Translations under genes and position numbers: made by a program
Shown here: positions 21,655 through 34,876 of the stretch, piece after piece
Layout: each line of letters begins with the position of its first letter
Numbering within the stretch: the first letter of the stretch is position 1
Notes under the pieces: generated by a model
What the model was told of the DNA's origin: nothing
Databases searched by the model: none
What the model saw: the letters and a program-made list of their open reading frames with translations, nothing else
Assembly: GCA_028023455.1 (NCBI GenBank)
Contig: JAQFVV010006342.1
Span: 1,261,001 to 1,325,000, forward strand
Direction of reading: 5' to 3'
Source of the DNA: Epiperipatus broadwayi
Taxonomy: Eukaryota; Onychophora; Udeonychophora; Euonychophora; Peripatidae
Length of the DNA: 64,000 bases

Positions 21655-22245
21655 TATATATAAATAGAATTAAATATTTTTATGGATTTTATTGTAGTAA
21701 ATAATAAAAATAAAAATTATATCCATGTAAACAGAGATAATGTTTTACCTTTTGATGCTATCAGGAAATCATTTACCAATTGAATATCCTGAGGCTAAAC
21801 AAGTTTTCTTTATGCACCTACATAATAATTGTTTTGTTATGGATTTAGTGAAGAAAAAGGGGTCCTCTTTTACTTCAAACCCATGTTATCATAAGGATTT
21901 AAACTGACAAAGCTTCTTAGAGGCATGAGAGTGCAGAGAATTAGCATTTTCCTTGACATTCTGCAAATAATAATTAATCTTTTCCAGACAATTGTATATG
22001 CTGAATATTTTTATGGATTTTTACTTTAATAAATAATAGAAATATAGATTACATCCATGTAATAGAGGTAACTTTTTATCTTTTGATGACACCAGAAAAT
22101 CAATTACAAAGTGAATATCCTGAGGTTAAACAAGTTTTTCCTGGTATGATAGCTCTTTCATTATGGGTTTTAGTAAAATAAAAGAGTCCTCTTTTATATA
22201 AAAACCATGGTATTACATTGATTTAAGTCCAGAAAGTTATTTTAA
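21655..22245 (+). repeat. 331 bp tandem repeats, locus 2 (nearly two units)
   Basis: TATGGATTT at 21681 recurs at 22012 (period 331). Shared blocks in both units include TTACATCCATGTAA or close variants, GAATATCCTGAGG(C/T)TAAACAAG and TCCTCTTTTA. The same family is at 10095-10505. Confidence 0.75.
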
Positions 22246-22428
22246 TTTGACAAAAATCCAACAAGAGCTATTATAGGTCAATGGAGAAAACATGTTTGCA
22301 TGAGAAAGATTGTCAACTAGTAGTAATTGGTAGTTTCTTGGCAACATCCAAAAGGCACAAGTTATAACAATTCAAGGGATTATTCAAATATATATATATA
22401 TATATTGTACCCTCACTTCTCGATATAT

Positions 22429-22435
22429 GACCAGT

Positions 22436-22475
<40 letters not shown>

Positions 22476-22484
22476 ACTGGTCAA
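22429..22484. repeat. (TA)n palindrome
   Basis: GACCAGTACAAT, a long TA run, then ATTGTACTGGTC: a perfect inverted repeat around the microsatellite. Confidence 0.85.
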
Positions 22485-22494
22485 AACAGTCTGC

Positions 22495-22630
22495 TCACTT
22501 AAGATTCAAATCAGAGGAAGTTTGATAAGCTTTGGTGAAGATTGCTGGACAGTCGAAACTGTAATGAAAATAAAGAAGTTTTTTTAAGAAAATTTGTTTG
22601 CATTGAAGTGTATAGGAAAGAAGTATTATA
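22495..22630 (+). repeat. Penelope terminal-repeat fragment with hammerhead-like core
   Basis: Matches 5508-5620 (GAAGATTGCTGGACAGTCGA; AATAAAGAAGTTTTT; TTTGCATTGAAGTGTATA). The core here is TTGGTGA (22532-22538), helix GATTG/CAGTC (22540-22544 with 22550-22554), then GAAA (22555-22558). The first core box differs from CTGATGA at two places, so self-cleavage of this copy is doubtful. Confidence 0.6.
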
Positions 22631-22897
22631 ATATATATATATGAAGATATGCAAAAAAAAGTAAAAGAGAAAAATAAGAGAATAATCATCACAGATTAAC
22701 TAGTATTAGAAGAAAATGAAACACTATTCACATTCTGTAATTTTACTTTCCCCTTAAGTATGAAATCTAAAGCCATAATCTCAGACCATGGAATACTATT
22801 CATGTCAGCAGAATAGCAGCAATAAATTGCAAAAAAAGAAAATAATTTTTTCAGATATCAATATCAAATGCCAGTCAAGTCCATGTAAGTGCAACTT

Positions 22898-23049
22898 GAG
22901 AAAGTGGGTCATTTGTTGCAAATTAATTAAATACAAATCATTAAAAATGAATTAATCAAGTGAAACAAGTGAGAAAGTGAGTCATTTGTTGCAAATTAAT
23001 TACAGTAATACAAACCACTAAAAATGAATTAATCAAGTGAAACATGTGA
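22898..23049 (+). repeat. Two-unit tandem duplication (73 bp period)
   Basis: GAGAAAGTG(G/A)GTCATTTGTT begins at 22898 and 22971. Both units continue to ATGAATTAATCAAGTGAAAC. Confidence 0.85.
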
Positions 23050-25751
23050 CAGATTAATCAGACATGGAATTAAGCTACTGATATTTCCCTTTTCACTTGC
23101 TTTATGGTAAACCTAATACTTTCTTTTCAAAACCATGCTTCCAATTATTTAGGTAAAGATTCCTTAGCTGTACAAAAAAATCTTTGAATAATCTAATTCA
23201 TATTAGAAAGAAAATATTATTCATTCCCTCATGTATTCAATATTGGTGATCACATATTGATCAAAGCAATTGTAAGCAGAAAAAAGAAATGCAGAAAATT
23301 TATACAAGACCCTCTGTAATATTATCAGATGGCCAAGTGGTAAAGTTTTTTTTTTGTAAATGAGAGAAGGAAGTCAAGGATTTGTATAATGTTCACCTAT
23401 TCAAAATTTAAAAAAAGAAAGCAAAATGAAATTTTTTTGCTAACACTCTTATATGTTACTATTAACTTTTCACTGTTATATAGTATGTAAAAAGACAGAC
23501 TAATAATCTGATATTAAAAATAGTGGAGGATAAATGATTGGAAAAATGAATATTGTGATGTTGATGGACATTTCAGAAATGAATCCACATTGTGGATTCA
23601 TGCATGTTAGCAAGATTACAGCATAAGACAGAGAAGTATTAGGGCTATCTATTTTTTCCTATACTTCACTAGATGTTTTTGATCTGGGAGATGATTAGTA
23701 AGCTCAAAACTTCATTAACAATTTATTTACAATACAAATGTGTTAATACAGACCAACATTGTTTGGCATGAAGATAACTGTTCTGAAAAATGAATGCATT
23801 CATGAGACCTTCTGGGTCATGGCTGAAAGTTTTAATGATGAGTTCATTCCTAATGATTATTTTTCAGATCCACATAAAAATGAAAGAACTATCTTATAAT
23901 ATGACACACATTTGCACAAACTAAAATTTCAAAATTATGGTTAAAAAAATCACATTTTTCAGAGAAGATCGAACCCATTCGATCATAGATAAAAATATAT
24001 ATAACATTGACATACAATATTGATAGAGCAACAATCTCAGATGATTAAATAATTTTTATTGTATATTGGAGGATTAAGAGAGTCAGAAATTTAAAAGATT
24101 ATTAAAGAAGCAAATGTAACTGTCTAGGAAGAGAATATTAAAAGAAATCCCAAAATAAAAGAATGAGCATAATTACAGCAACTGATGTAAGAGAATAAGA
24201 CTGAAGTCAGTATAGCATAAGTGCCTAATACAACTGAAATATAACCAAATGATAATAAAGTGACAGTTTTATACTTCATTTTACAGATGAAGGGAGGGGG
24301 TAAAGATATTATGAGCATGGAAAATACAGTCATAAAAGCAGGATGGATAAGGTAAAGATGTTGGAATTGTTGTACTATAGGCAAAAATAGGTTAAATAAC
24401 AACCTAAATGTTTAATAGAATATATTCAGTATTGGTCATATATATAAGTTTTTAGGGACAGATATACAATTATGAATATTGCTAATGGATCATATTTTAT
24501 TCAGAGTACTTTAAAGCTTTAATTTAAATCAAAAAGGAGGGGTATTAATTGGCTTTGAAAGCATTCATGACTAAAAATGAAACCAGCATCAACATATTCA
24601 TAATTTTATAAAATGTCCTCATCAAGGTAACCAAACTATCGCTTTTAATACTTTGTTTAAAAAGGAAAAAGGTTTACAATGAATATTATTGTATAATAGA
24701 AAAATTGGTTACATTGCAGCACCATGGCCAAAAGTGTAAATTAAATGGTGATCAAATAACATTGAAAATGGTAAAGAACAATTGAAATTATTTGGAAAAA
24801 CAAATACTATTAATAATTGCTAAATGTATTGAAATTAAATTACAAAATTACTGTTAAATCTGTAAAGATATTTTATAAATTACATAAACAGTAAAATAAT
24901 ATTATTTGAATCAAGCAGAATTAAAAAATTAAAAAGATTTCTCATCTATCAAAAAAAAAAGACAGAAAACTTTTTTTAGTTAGTGCATTAATTGCTATTC
25001 AGCTTAAGTCATAAAATATTTCAATAAACCTTTGAATTGAAGAAGAGACTATAGAGTCTATAAGGTTAACAATTATCACTGGCTGTACAAATTAGGGCCC
25101 CACTAATCATGACTAGGAAGAATACTTATGTCCAAGCTTAATGGGAAAAATGTTAGCACTATATATAATCTCCTATTTGCCCATCCAAAGGTTGTTAAAA
25201 GTGTGCTGCTAACTGTTCTAACATCATGTAGTTCTGGAAGAAAGAAGTGAGCCAAGTTGTGAAACCTTGAATACAAAGCTCTAATATGATAATCTGTTGC
25301 CTGTATAAATTACTTCATATGTTGAGCTGGATAATAATCCTGACTTGAAAATGTATGCAGAAAACTTGAATAATAATTGATTTATGCAATAACCTGCATA
25401 CAATTCAATGAATTAAATTATACAAGGATTTGAAAAGAATCTTGCCAAGAATTTGGACATATTTTGGACAGTTTGACTTCAATGATATAGCTATATAAAA
25501 TAAAATATCTAATACATATATTTAATATTTTTACATATGTATGTGTGTATGCTTGACGAAGTTAAGATATATTTTTATTTCTACTTTACTATCTGGATAC
25601 ATGCATTTTTGGTGCTGAGTACTATAATCATAACATTATGAATACACTGACTCAAGTAATAAAATAGAAATGAAAATATATTCCACTTTGCCAAGTATAC
25701 ATTCATATGTATGTGAAAGTATTACATATACTGTATAACTAAATGTAAATT
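23050..25751. other. No recognisable gene
   Basis: A 92-codon hydrophobic minus-strand frame (24402-24124) has possible membrane segments but no recognisable family, and its flanks show no gene structure. It is probably chance or a dead relic. Confidence 0.35.
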
Positions 25752-25766
25752 AAAAGCTTTATTGTT

Positions 25767-25877
25767 GTTGTCAAGCATTGATAGCTGAGAGGTTTTAGCA
25801 CAGCAGCCTGGCAAGCAGTTCTTTGCAGACAGTTGTTGTGGGTTCGTTTCCTGGCCGATGCTTTGACATATGGGGAA
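25767..25877 (+). mobile_element. Short tRNA-derived SINE with 15 bp target duplication
   Basis: TAGCTGAGAGG (A-box region), a Leu/Ser-like extended middle and GGTTCGTTTCC (B box, 25841-25851) are followed by GATGCTTTGACATATGGGG and an A run. The flanking AAAAGCTTTATTGTT occurs at 25752-25766 and 25878-25892, a perfect target-site duplication that proves retroposition. Confidence 0.9.
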
Positions 25878-25892
25878 AAAAGCTTTATTGTT

Positions 25893-26015
25893 AAAAGGTT
25901 GCCTTGACAAAAGTTTGAAATTGTTGATTGTTATTGATATTGTCTAAGTGTTCTGAATGGTTTTTGATTGTTATTGATATTGTCTCAGTGTTCTGAATGG
26001 TTTTTAGTGATATGT
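25893..26015 (+). repeat. TTGCCTTGAC repeat family, copy 1
   Basis: Starts TTAAAAGGTTGCCTTGACAA and holds a duplicated GATTGTTATTGATATTGTCT...GTTCTGAATGG segment. Related copies are at 33265-33345 and 35446-35615. Confidence 0.65.
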
Positions 26016-27685
26016 ATATATGCATGTGTATGTACTCAAAATCATAGATCAATTTACTGATAATAACTTTATTTAAAATTTTAAAAAACCTAGTTTACTA
26101 ATAATGTGTATATTTAATATTTCTAACTATATAACGATTATCTTGAAAAGTTTTAGTTTCACATTATTTTATGTTCAGAACGCCAAGATTAATAATGTAA
26201 AGTATTTTTTTTCTTCTTATAATTATGAATGAGAGTTTTAGTGTCGATATTAAATTTTACCTCTTCTTGTGTGGAAACAGATTTTGTGTTTTTTTTAATC
26301 TTCTGCCTGCAAAGCGATATAAATTTTTTATATATTAATATTTCTACAGTATTATTTCATATAGCAGAATGTATTTGACACATATTTTGACATTCTTTAA
26401 TTGATCTAAATTATTGAATACTAAAAGGTGAAAATCAAAATATATTTTTTGCTGAAAGAAAAGCAGAATGTATATTTATTGGATACATCTATTTAACACT
26501 CATAATATGAAAGTGTTAATATTTTTGGTTTATTATATTAATGTAATATTATTTCTATTAGTAAAACCTATTCCCAATTAATTGTCATTTTTGAATGTGT
26601 GAGTCTTATTTTTATGGTATGTATTTGTTTGTTTAAAAGTAATTAGGTATGTGTGATCATTATCCTAAATGTTTGAGGTTTATGCTTTGCAAGATATCAG
26701 AAATGCTAACAGGAGAGCAATTTTAGAGTTATGTAAAAGAGTGAAAATGAAATTTGTAAAAATATCTCTTCAACAATGAAGATGGCCTCTCTGAATAGAG
26801 TTTACTCTATGTAAGTATAAATAATGTTGTCTCTATGAAATGACCCATTTGACTAACCAGTGTAGAATTGATTTATAAATATAATTATTGCAATCAAGTG
26901 GTTTAATTGCAGTATAGTTAATTGCAAGTGAAATGTTCTCTGGTTTGATAATTATAATTATTATATTATTTGGTTAATTTCTGATGTAATAACAAGGTGA
27001 TGCACAATAAGCTTATATAGAATTAGCAGAAACATTCTTCTTACAATACATATACATAGATAGGCAGGTAGGTAGATAGATAGATGAATGGAGAGGTAGA
27101 TAGATATGAATATTTTTATGGGGAAATGATGTTATATATATTATATTAATCATCATCACTAGTAGTCACTCATAAATGAGTATATCTTTGTAACTCCAAA
27201 ATAAAAAAGCAAAGATAGAGAGGGATAATAAATAAAGAATTAGACAACAAAGAAAGTTATAAAATATGATGCAAACCCTCACATACCATTGTCATGATTA
27301 ATGTAAAAAAACAAATAATAACATGAAAGACTAAGTGAATGAAGATCAATAAGAACAAAAAAAAACAATGAATAAGAAAAAGGATGATAAATGTTAATAA
27401 TAATTATTAGTGAATTAAGTTAAGAAAATATCCAGGATGAACACATATTACAGCCACACTTAAATCATATTTGAGATAATTATATGAACCAAATATAATG
27501 AGACATTTAAGCGCATTTTAACAAAATAAATTTATTAGCAAAAAAAAAAAACAGAAAATCACATCAAATTATATATTTCAAAAGGAAAAGTCACCTACAG
27601 TAAAATACCATGGATCAAGGAAGTCATATAAGCAGATATGTTTATGATTATATAACATCAAATCTCCACTCTTTTACACTTTTAG
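26016..27685. other. No recognisable gene; TAGA microsatellite at 27058-27105
   Basis: AT-rich. An imperfect TAGA/TAGG run is the only clear feature. Confidence 0.45.
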
Positions 27686-27713
27686 CAAAATATATTTATT
27701 AATTTGATAACAG

Positions 27714-27740
27714 TTTCGATTGTTCCCAGCAGTCTTCGTT
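27714..27740 (-). ncRNA. Hammerhead-like core remnant (family C terminal repeat)
   Basis: On the minus strand GACTG/CAATC flanks a CTGGGAA loop and is followed by GAAA. The helix has one C-A mismatch, and the first core box has decayed (ACGAA in place of GATGA). Recognised only by alignment with 5521 and 22532. Confidence 0.4.
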
Positions 27741-28559
27741 AGATCTACAAATTTAAACATTAAATAAATACAATCATATTTTATAAATTTATACATATAA
27801 TTTTACAATTTAACTATTTTTACATTATATTATATTCAATAATTTAATCCTTTTAACCTTAATATTATTTTATTATTATTTTACTATTATTTTTGCTTCT
27901 TATTATTTATTATTATTACTAGTATATTTATTTTTAAAAACCCTTTCTATTATATTTTATTATATTAATAAATCAATTTTCACCCTTTACTATTACATTA
28001 ATTCCTATCCAATATATATTTTTATTTTATAATCTTACAATTTAATCCAATAATTATTTTACCTTACCCAATCCTTTAAATTTTCTTTTCTACATAATCT
28101 TACTGTAACATTTTTTTAACTTTTATAAATCAAAACATAATTAAATATATAATTACTTTTATATTACTATCAAATCTCTTTATATCATAATTTATTTCAA
28201 TTCTTCCATTTCTTATTTTACTTTTAAATTTTTATATTACTATAAATATCTCCAACCTTCATTAACTTTTACCCAATTATAATATCTTATTTTTTATCTA
28301 ATTTTATCTCTACCTTCTTCTTCACTCCTTATTTATATATCTTTTAATTCTATTTTTATCCTATTTTTTATCTAACCCTACCTATTTATAATTTTAATTT
28401 AAATTCTTACCTTATTTCTCGCTCCTTTATTTCCTCCATCTTTCTATTCCATAATATTTTCTACTTCCTTATTCTTTTTTATAATAATATAGCTTCCTCT
28501 ACTGTACATCAAGCACACTACCTATCCATAACATTATATTTTAATATTTCTCTTCATCT

Positions 28560-29418
28560 TTATACTAAAATTGTCCTTAAACCATTTTCTCTATTAATAT
28601 TTGGCTTTATCTCTTTTATTAAAATTGCCTCCTTTATTTTTCTATCTCTTCTACTAGTTGCAAAACTTATTATTTTAACATCCTCTCTCTCTCCAACTCA
28701 TGACCTATCTCCAAAGAATGCAAATATACTGGTGATCCTCTATCATATCTGTTGCTTTAACCTTATATATATTGAATTCTTCATCTCACCTACATACTTA
28801 CTTACAATTCTTTTATTCTTACATTTCCTACAATTCATTTCATAAACTCCATTAATATATTTCTTTTCCCCACCTATATACCTACCATCTAATATATCCA
28901 TTACATTGTTCTTTTTTTTATTTACCACTTTATAATTAATATTTTTCTTAAAAACTTTACTAATTTTTCTAATAATATTATTAATTTCCTTCACTATACT
29001 ACCATCATTAACCTGTATCCCTATATAATCCTTTCTCTCCCTATCATTTGATTTCTTCTTTCCTTCTCCCTCTTTTTTATACCTCTATTCCACTTTTTTA
29101 TATTATTTTTACTACCTCTTCTGGATAACCACTTTCCTTAAAATCCTTCTTTATCTTATAAATTTCTCTATCATACTCATCTCCTTCATCACAATAATAC
29201 TTTGCCCTGTACACATTAGAACTTATAGCACTAACTTTATGCCTTATATCCATATTTGAAACCCATCCCACTCCATTTTTACCTCCCATTTTTCTATACA
29301 CTCCAGTTTTTATTTCACAGATATTTCCCTTATAATCTTTCTTTATCTCTATATCTAAATATGTCAATCTATTATCTTTTTCCCATTCTGTTACAAATTT
29401 TATGTTCTTATGATTCAT
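28560..29418 (-). pseudogene. Penelope RT thumb and GIY-YIG endonuclease (family C, broken)
   Basis: The 106-codon piece (29418-29098) has NRLTYLDIEIKKD and CEIKTGVYRK, matching the FLD.I.....TSVYRK block after the RT core of Penelope elements. The 83-codon piece (28994-28743) has MNCRKCKNKRIVSKYVGEMK then SIYIRLKQQ, the endonuclease start, with YVGE in place of YIGE. Next come GSPVYLHSLEIGHE and ISFATSRRDRKIKEAILIKE near the C-terminus. The RT core with YVDD is absent or unreadable upstream. Families A and C differ clearly in sequence. Confidence 0.75.
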
Positions 29419-29450
29419 AAATTTGTGTTTAACTTTTTACTCTTTTTTTG

Positions 29451-30220
29451 TTTTTAAGAAATGTCCATACTTATTTATAACTGGTCCTTCATAATGGTTA
29501 TGACTTTCAAATGAATTACTTTTCATTGACGGTATTAAGGAACTGATGGAGATTATTATGGGATTTCTTTTAGACCCACTTCTAATAATCTTCTGTTCAC
29601 ATAGTTTATAATTCAGAAGATAGTTATTATATATTCTCTAATTCCACAATGTGCTGAACAATATATTGTATTGTTCTAATTGTAATTCAAATAATACAAT
29701 GTAATAAAAAAGTTTTATATTATGACTATTGAATTGATTGCAAATTTTTAATTAGAACATATTAGTAAATCTATGTAACATAGACATTTAAATGCAAAGA
29801 TGAAGTTAGAACAATAGTTTCACTCCTGGTTTCAAGCTTTCTCATGGGTATTTGAAACAACATTTCTCTATAAAATAGATATCTCATAAATTATTTTTGT
29901 GCAATTAGTCTGTATAATTTCAATCTGATTTTAATAGGTAATCTATGCCAATATGAGAATGAAATTATTCATATTCCATTTATGTGAAAAGTATGTTATT
30001 TTAATGGAAGTGTAATAAAAAGTATTTGATAAGTTTATCATGATATAGCCACTGTCAATATTCTTATCTATGCTTCACATCCTATGCAGGAACACAGCTA
30101 TTATATGGAAAAAGTTGGCCAAGACTAGAGACTCTATATCACAAATTCAATAAACAGTATTTTAAAACATTTTTTGATTGTATAATTTATAGTATATTTT
30201 TTTGGTTTTTCAAAATGTAT
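29451..30220. other. No recognisable gene
   Basis: The minus strand at 29440-29600 stays open in one frame and could be upstream Penelope sequence. No motif is recognised. Confidence 0.35.
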
Positions 30221-30224
30221 TTAT

Positions 30225-30825
30225 TAAGTAGTATCAGCTACAAATATCTTGGTCAAATTATTTCTATATAGGAAACATAATGAATTAAATTAATTATAGA
30301 GTTAAACTTAGTTGGAGTGCTTTTGGTAGAAATAACTTCATATTAAAAGAACATATGCCTATGTATTTGAAAAGGAAGTTTTTTTAATAAATATGTGTTA
30401 CCAGTTCTCATGAAGGATCTGAGACTTGGACATTTAACAGAAGAACAATGCAGAGACTTCAGACCACTCAATAAAGTTTGGAGAGATGCATGTTACAAAT
30501 AACAAGAAGAGATCCAAAAACAAAATACATGGGTGAAAGAACAAATAGGTGTGACTGACATCATTGAAAGAGTTAACAGACTGAAGTGGAGTTGGCTGGA
30601 CATATTTCTAGAAGAAATAATAAGTGGACTGTTGAAATTTTAAACTGGATTGCAAGAGAATGTAAAAGTCCGAGAAAGAGACCACATGTGAGAAGGATGG
30701 ATGAAATAATGAAATATGCTGGTGTGATGTAGAGAAGATAAGTTAGAGATCAGAGAAGATGGATTAAACTTGGAGAGATTTTCATCCTGCAATGGATCGA
30801 TAATGATTGAAAATGATGATTATCA
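30225..30825 (+). mobile_element. RTE-type LINE, 3' fragment
   Basis: Reads SSYKYLGQIIS, then LRLGHLTEEQCRDFRPL, TDIIERVNRLKWSW, GHISRRNNKWTVEILNW-like pieces across frameshifts, RRWIKLGEI and the terminal AATGATTGAAAATGATGAT. It matches the 3' ends at 1 kb, 14 kb and 46.7 kb and fixes the element terminus at a short TGAT-rich tail. Confidence 0.85.
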
Positions 30826-33264
30826 TAGAGAAATATTAACTTTAATATTTTTGATGTTTATAAGCATTATAAAGAAGTTATAAACTTATATATATATAAT
30901 GATTCAATTTTTTTGATGTTATACCTGATTAAAATATAATTTTAATCAGATTCAAGATTTATGTAGTTTGGTGCCGTGGTCGAATGACATTCTGGAGTTC
31001 AAGGTCCATAGATCATGACCTAGTTCTATGACTTCCAGTAATTGAACTTCTTAAAGACTTTCAAGAAATTTATTCTTCAATTATTTTTAAAGGTTTCAAG
31101 GTGATTTTTGTTTAAGAAGTCAGCAAACTTAACAGTATCGTTAGTATTATGTAGTTTCTGTTATGTAATATCTTCCATGATTTAACTTTAAATGTTAAGT
31201 AGTGTTAACAATTTTTAAATTATCTCTATTATTTGCCCATAACCATTTTTTTAAGGTTCTGGCTGCCCTTTTGTTTGTTTAACTCTGTATTGTTACATAT
31301 TATTATTCAGCGTGATATGATAGGTTTTTGTTAACTACCGCACTTTTAAAATTTTGTTTACTATCTGTTCATATAATTCTTTTTATTATTATTATTATTG
31401 TAAACATCTATTTTAATAGCTTTTCTTTAGAGCAAACAAAAAAAGAAAGATTTTCTTCTCTTTATCATTTGGGAAAATAGGATTAAACAGACTTAGTTCA
31501 ATACTTATTATTAAAATGATAACAGTTTAAGGAAAATTAAAACCTCAGTTAATTTTATCAACTCATATAAATTACCTAGATATTATTTCTGCTCGGATAT
31601 ATTTTTTTAAAAAGTTTCTAAAATGTTTTGTCAAAAGAATCTTCAATCTGATAGAATTCTTCAGAGAGTCGATCAATAACTGACGGAGCATATTTTTCAA
31701 TAAGAAATACATCACTTCTTTGAGCGAGAGTATTTCATTTCACTAGCTCGGTGTGCTTTTTTCTTCTAAGGGAGCGTTCACAACATTCTAACATAATTAC
31801 TATGCTCACGAGTAATCAGAATTCTCATTTGGGTCTTCATCAGAATTTTGTTTTTATTTAATAAAAATAAAAAGATTTTCGAAACGTTGATTACTTTAAT
31901 TTTCAAAAGTGCATCTTTTTATTTTTTGACGAATAAATAATAAAAAGTATTTTTCCTTACTCACAATGCATAGATATAAGAATAATAAATATTAAATAAT
32001 AAATAACAAAAAACAAATCAAATGGTATTGTTTCCAAATAAATAAATAATTTAAAAGACTTTTATATTTTTCAAGTCAATATTCTTTATTTTCTTCTCAA
32101 TAACTGACAATTTTATCAACTCTATAATTTAATTTCCACCGACACAATTTACAATTTTCCAGGTCAAAATCAATATTAAGCATGTCTGTCCCGTATATAA
32201 TTTCAAAAAATTTAATAGTTTTACAGCCTCTAAAGAATATGGAAGGAAGAGACGTAAAATCTACAGATTGGTTCATCCATTTATCTCTGTTTCTAAATTA
32301 TTTGTAAGATTAAATTTTTTTTATTATTATTCAGAAAAAGATTGTTATCGACTAAACAATTTACTGAAATCGTCTACTTAACATTGATACGAGTTTTTTT
32401 TTTATATACGGACTTCTTTATTTTCAGGTTAATAATGCAATTCGACATTTATAAACCGGCAGATAATTATTAAATAAACTGATAAATTTATTTTTTCTTT
32501 TATTTAAAAAAGTTAAAATACGAGTGAATCATAATAATAAAAAAGATTTATTGTTATTGTGAATGAAAATTGTTTTATGATGAAAAGAGAAATAGTTGTT
32601 TATAGAATTCATTCAGTCAGTATAAAGAGAAGCAAAAAATATAAAATAAAATAAATCAAACACATAGATGTAAAGATAGCATAAGCTTAGCTGATATAAA
32701 CATATATGTCTTCCTTCCGCCTTAACACCGTAGTCTTTTATTTGACTATAAAGGCATTAGTAAATTCTTATTTACGAGTAGACAAATTACTTTCAGTTGA
32801 AAACTTGTTTAAGAAATATCATTTGATAACAAACAATTCAGTTTTAGACGTAAATGTTGTGTTCAAAGGCAAGCCACTAAATATGCAATAGAAATAATGG
32901 CCTTAATATGTACATTAAAGATTTAACTATAAGATAATATTTTCAACATTTTAAGTTTATATAGGTGCCTTCCTCATTTCAATTCTACACACCAATCATT
33001 CTTTAGCGGATACAATTAGACCATGTCACCCTTTCTCCCTATATATGTGTCAGATGAACTCCTCAGGAGAGCTAAAGATATCAACACATTTTGATGGTAA
33101 ATTGATAACATTCACAATGCTACTCTCACCCAAGGTCGTTCATGAAATGCATGCATAGTAAGTAAAGATAGCCTGACATTCAGCATTAATGGTTGGTTGT
33201 GATGTAATAGAGATGAGATGAGAGGCCAAAAAATCTGAATATATATATATTCCACATTTACTAT
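30826..33264. other. No recognisable gene
   Basis: A possible very weak tRNA-like A box is at 30970-30990. Otherwise AT-rich with no identifiable element. Confidence 0.4.
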
Positions 33265-33345
33265 TAAAAAGAGGTTGCCTTGACAACAGTTTGAGATTAT
33301 GGGATTGTCTAAGTGTTGACTGGTTTCTAGGTTATATATGTTAAA
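33265..33345 (+). repeat. TTGCCTTGAC repeat family, copy 2
   Basis: TTAAAAAGAGGTTGCCTTGA, then TTTGAGATTATGGGATTGTC and AAGTGTTGACTGGTTT. It follows a TA run. Confidence 0.65.
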
Positions 33346-33667
33346 GTTGCATTATAAACAACATAGTTATTTGATTGAAATAAAAAATGTTTTGTAAACT
33401 GTTTATATCTCATTTTTAACTAATGGATTAGTCCAGATTATTTCTTATCTTGATCTGATTGAGCATTCATCACCACAGATAAATAGACATATGAATAGAT
33501 ACAAACCAATAATATCAAGCAAATGTATAACAGTTGGACATATTGTAAATACACATTTTTATATTTGTTTTAATTAATAAATATTTAATCATGTTTTTAT
33601 GAGTCTGTGTTTATTGTAATCATGCAATAAACACAACATTTTGGCACAGGCACGACAGGTCTTAACT

Positions 33668-33905
33668 CTGTTTAGATCATTGTCAGTACTATATATTGAC
33701 AACTAACATTATTTGTGCATCAATAAAAATTAAAAAATCAGATGCAGGAGGTTACTCATAAACTATAAAGGCAGGATCCCTTGCCTGTGTATGTTGTTTA
33801 GATCTATGTTATTAAAAATTGCAGGTAACTATTATTAGTGCATCAATAAAAACTTAAAAAGTCAAATGCAAGTGATTACACTTTAACTATAAAAAAGGGT
33901 CTTTA
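33668..33905 (+). repeat. Imperfect tandem duplication (124 bp period)
   Basis: GTGCATCAATAAAAA at 33715 recurs at 33839. Both copies are preceded by GTTTAGATC and followed by ATGCA(G/A)G and AACTATAAA. Confidence 0.75.
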
Positions 33906-34876
33906 TTCCTCTCTCTCACACAGCAGAAAGACAGAAAAAAATCCAAAATGGTTAATAGTGGATCATTAGAAGAGTTCAATCTGTCCTATCCTGAAAATTG
34001 ATCACCCTGCATGGATTGAGTGCTTTGCTATATGCAGACTAATTAAATTAAAAAGCCTAAATTAAAATTACTGACATTTGTCAAGCATTGCTTCTTTTGC
34101 TTTGGGAGCCAATTTAGATTCTCTTTCAGCAGCATCAATAAAACTAAGTTGGCAGTGGAACTGTGCACACTATTTTAAGATACTACTAATCTAGATTGCA
34201 TGCAACACTGATTTAAAATATCAAAGCTATTTACCCTTACTGTACTATAGACTGAGCAACCAAATTCCTTTAACCACAAACTCTGCCATACATCTGTTGT
34301 TATTTAGATAATTTCAAAATTGTTGTGGTCACTAATTAAAATAGTTTTTGAACTAAATAGAATATGATGGAACTTCTGGAAAGTCAACAATAACTAGGGT
34401 TTTATTTTTAGTCACAGTATAATTTAACTTGGATTTCTTCAGAAAACTGCTTGTAAAATGTAACACTTTCAGTGACTGGTCATTAGGCAATTAATACAAG
34501 GGTACACCCAATGGCAATTCACTATTCATAGTCTAGACATTAGATATACTAATTAAAACTGGTATATGAAAGGTAAAACTCTTGGAGAATTTATCTTCAA
34601 CTATTTAAAGTTCTTTTTGTTTGTAAGTAGTCCATTTCCATCTAAATATTTTTTATAAAAAAAATTTGTCATATATTTGGCTTTGTTTGTAAAGTCAAAG
34701 TAAAACTTGTGAGAAAAGTTACACAAGCCTAAAAAAACATTACTGTGCCCTGCTAATAGGAGGACATCTTTGATAGGTATTATTTTTTTGGATAAAGTTT
34801 AATTCTCAAATATCTGATTATAATTAGTAAAATTTATGAACATTTTATCTCCACAAATGTAATATATATATATATA
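33906..34876. other. No recognisable gene
   Basis: AT-rich with no identifiable features. Confidence 0.4.

Larger units (their letters stand above)
27690..29450 (-). mobile_element. Penelope-like element family C, minus strand, 3' part
   Basis: The 3' half of a Penelope-like element: thumb and endonuclease coding to about 28560, then about 850 bases of A-rich tail (T-rich on the plus strand), then a terminal repeat with a hammerhead-like core at 27714-27740. The plus strand is strikingly poor in G over 27.7-29.1 kb, which sets it apart from its surroundings. Confidence 0.75.

Noticed and set aside
24124-24402. 92-codon hydrophobic minus-strand frame as a membrane protein
   Set aside because: No family resemblance, no flanking exon or splice signals, and hydrophobic frames are common in AT-rich DNA.
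30965-31050. tRNA-like sequence (GTGCCGTGGTCGAATGAC...)
   Set aside because: Only an A-box resemblance; no B box and no foldable cloverleaf.
32706-32891. 61-codon plus-strand frame
   Set aside because: No recognisable family or supporting context; treated as chance.
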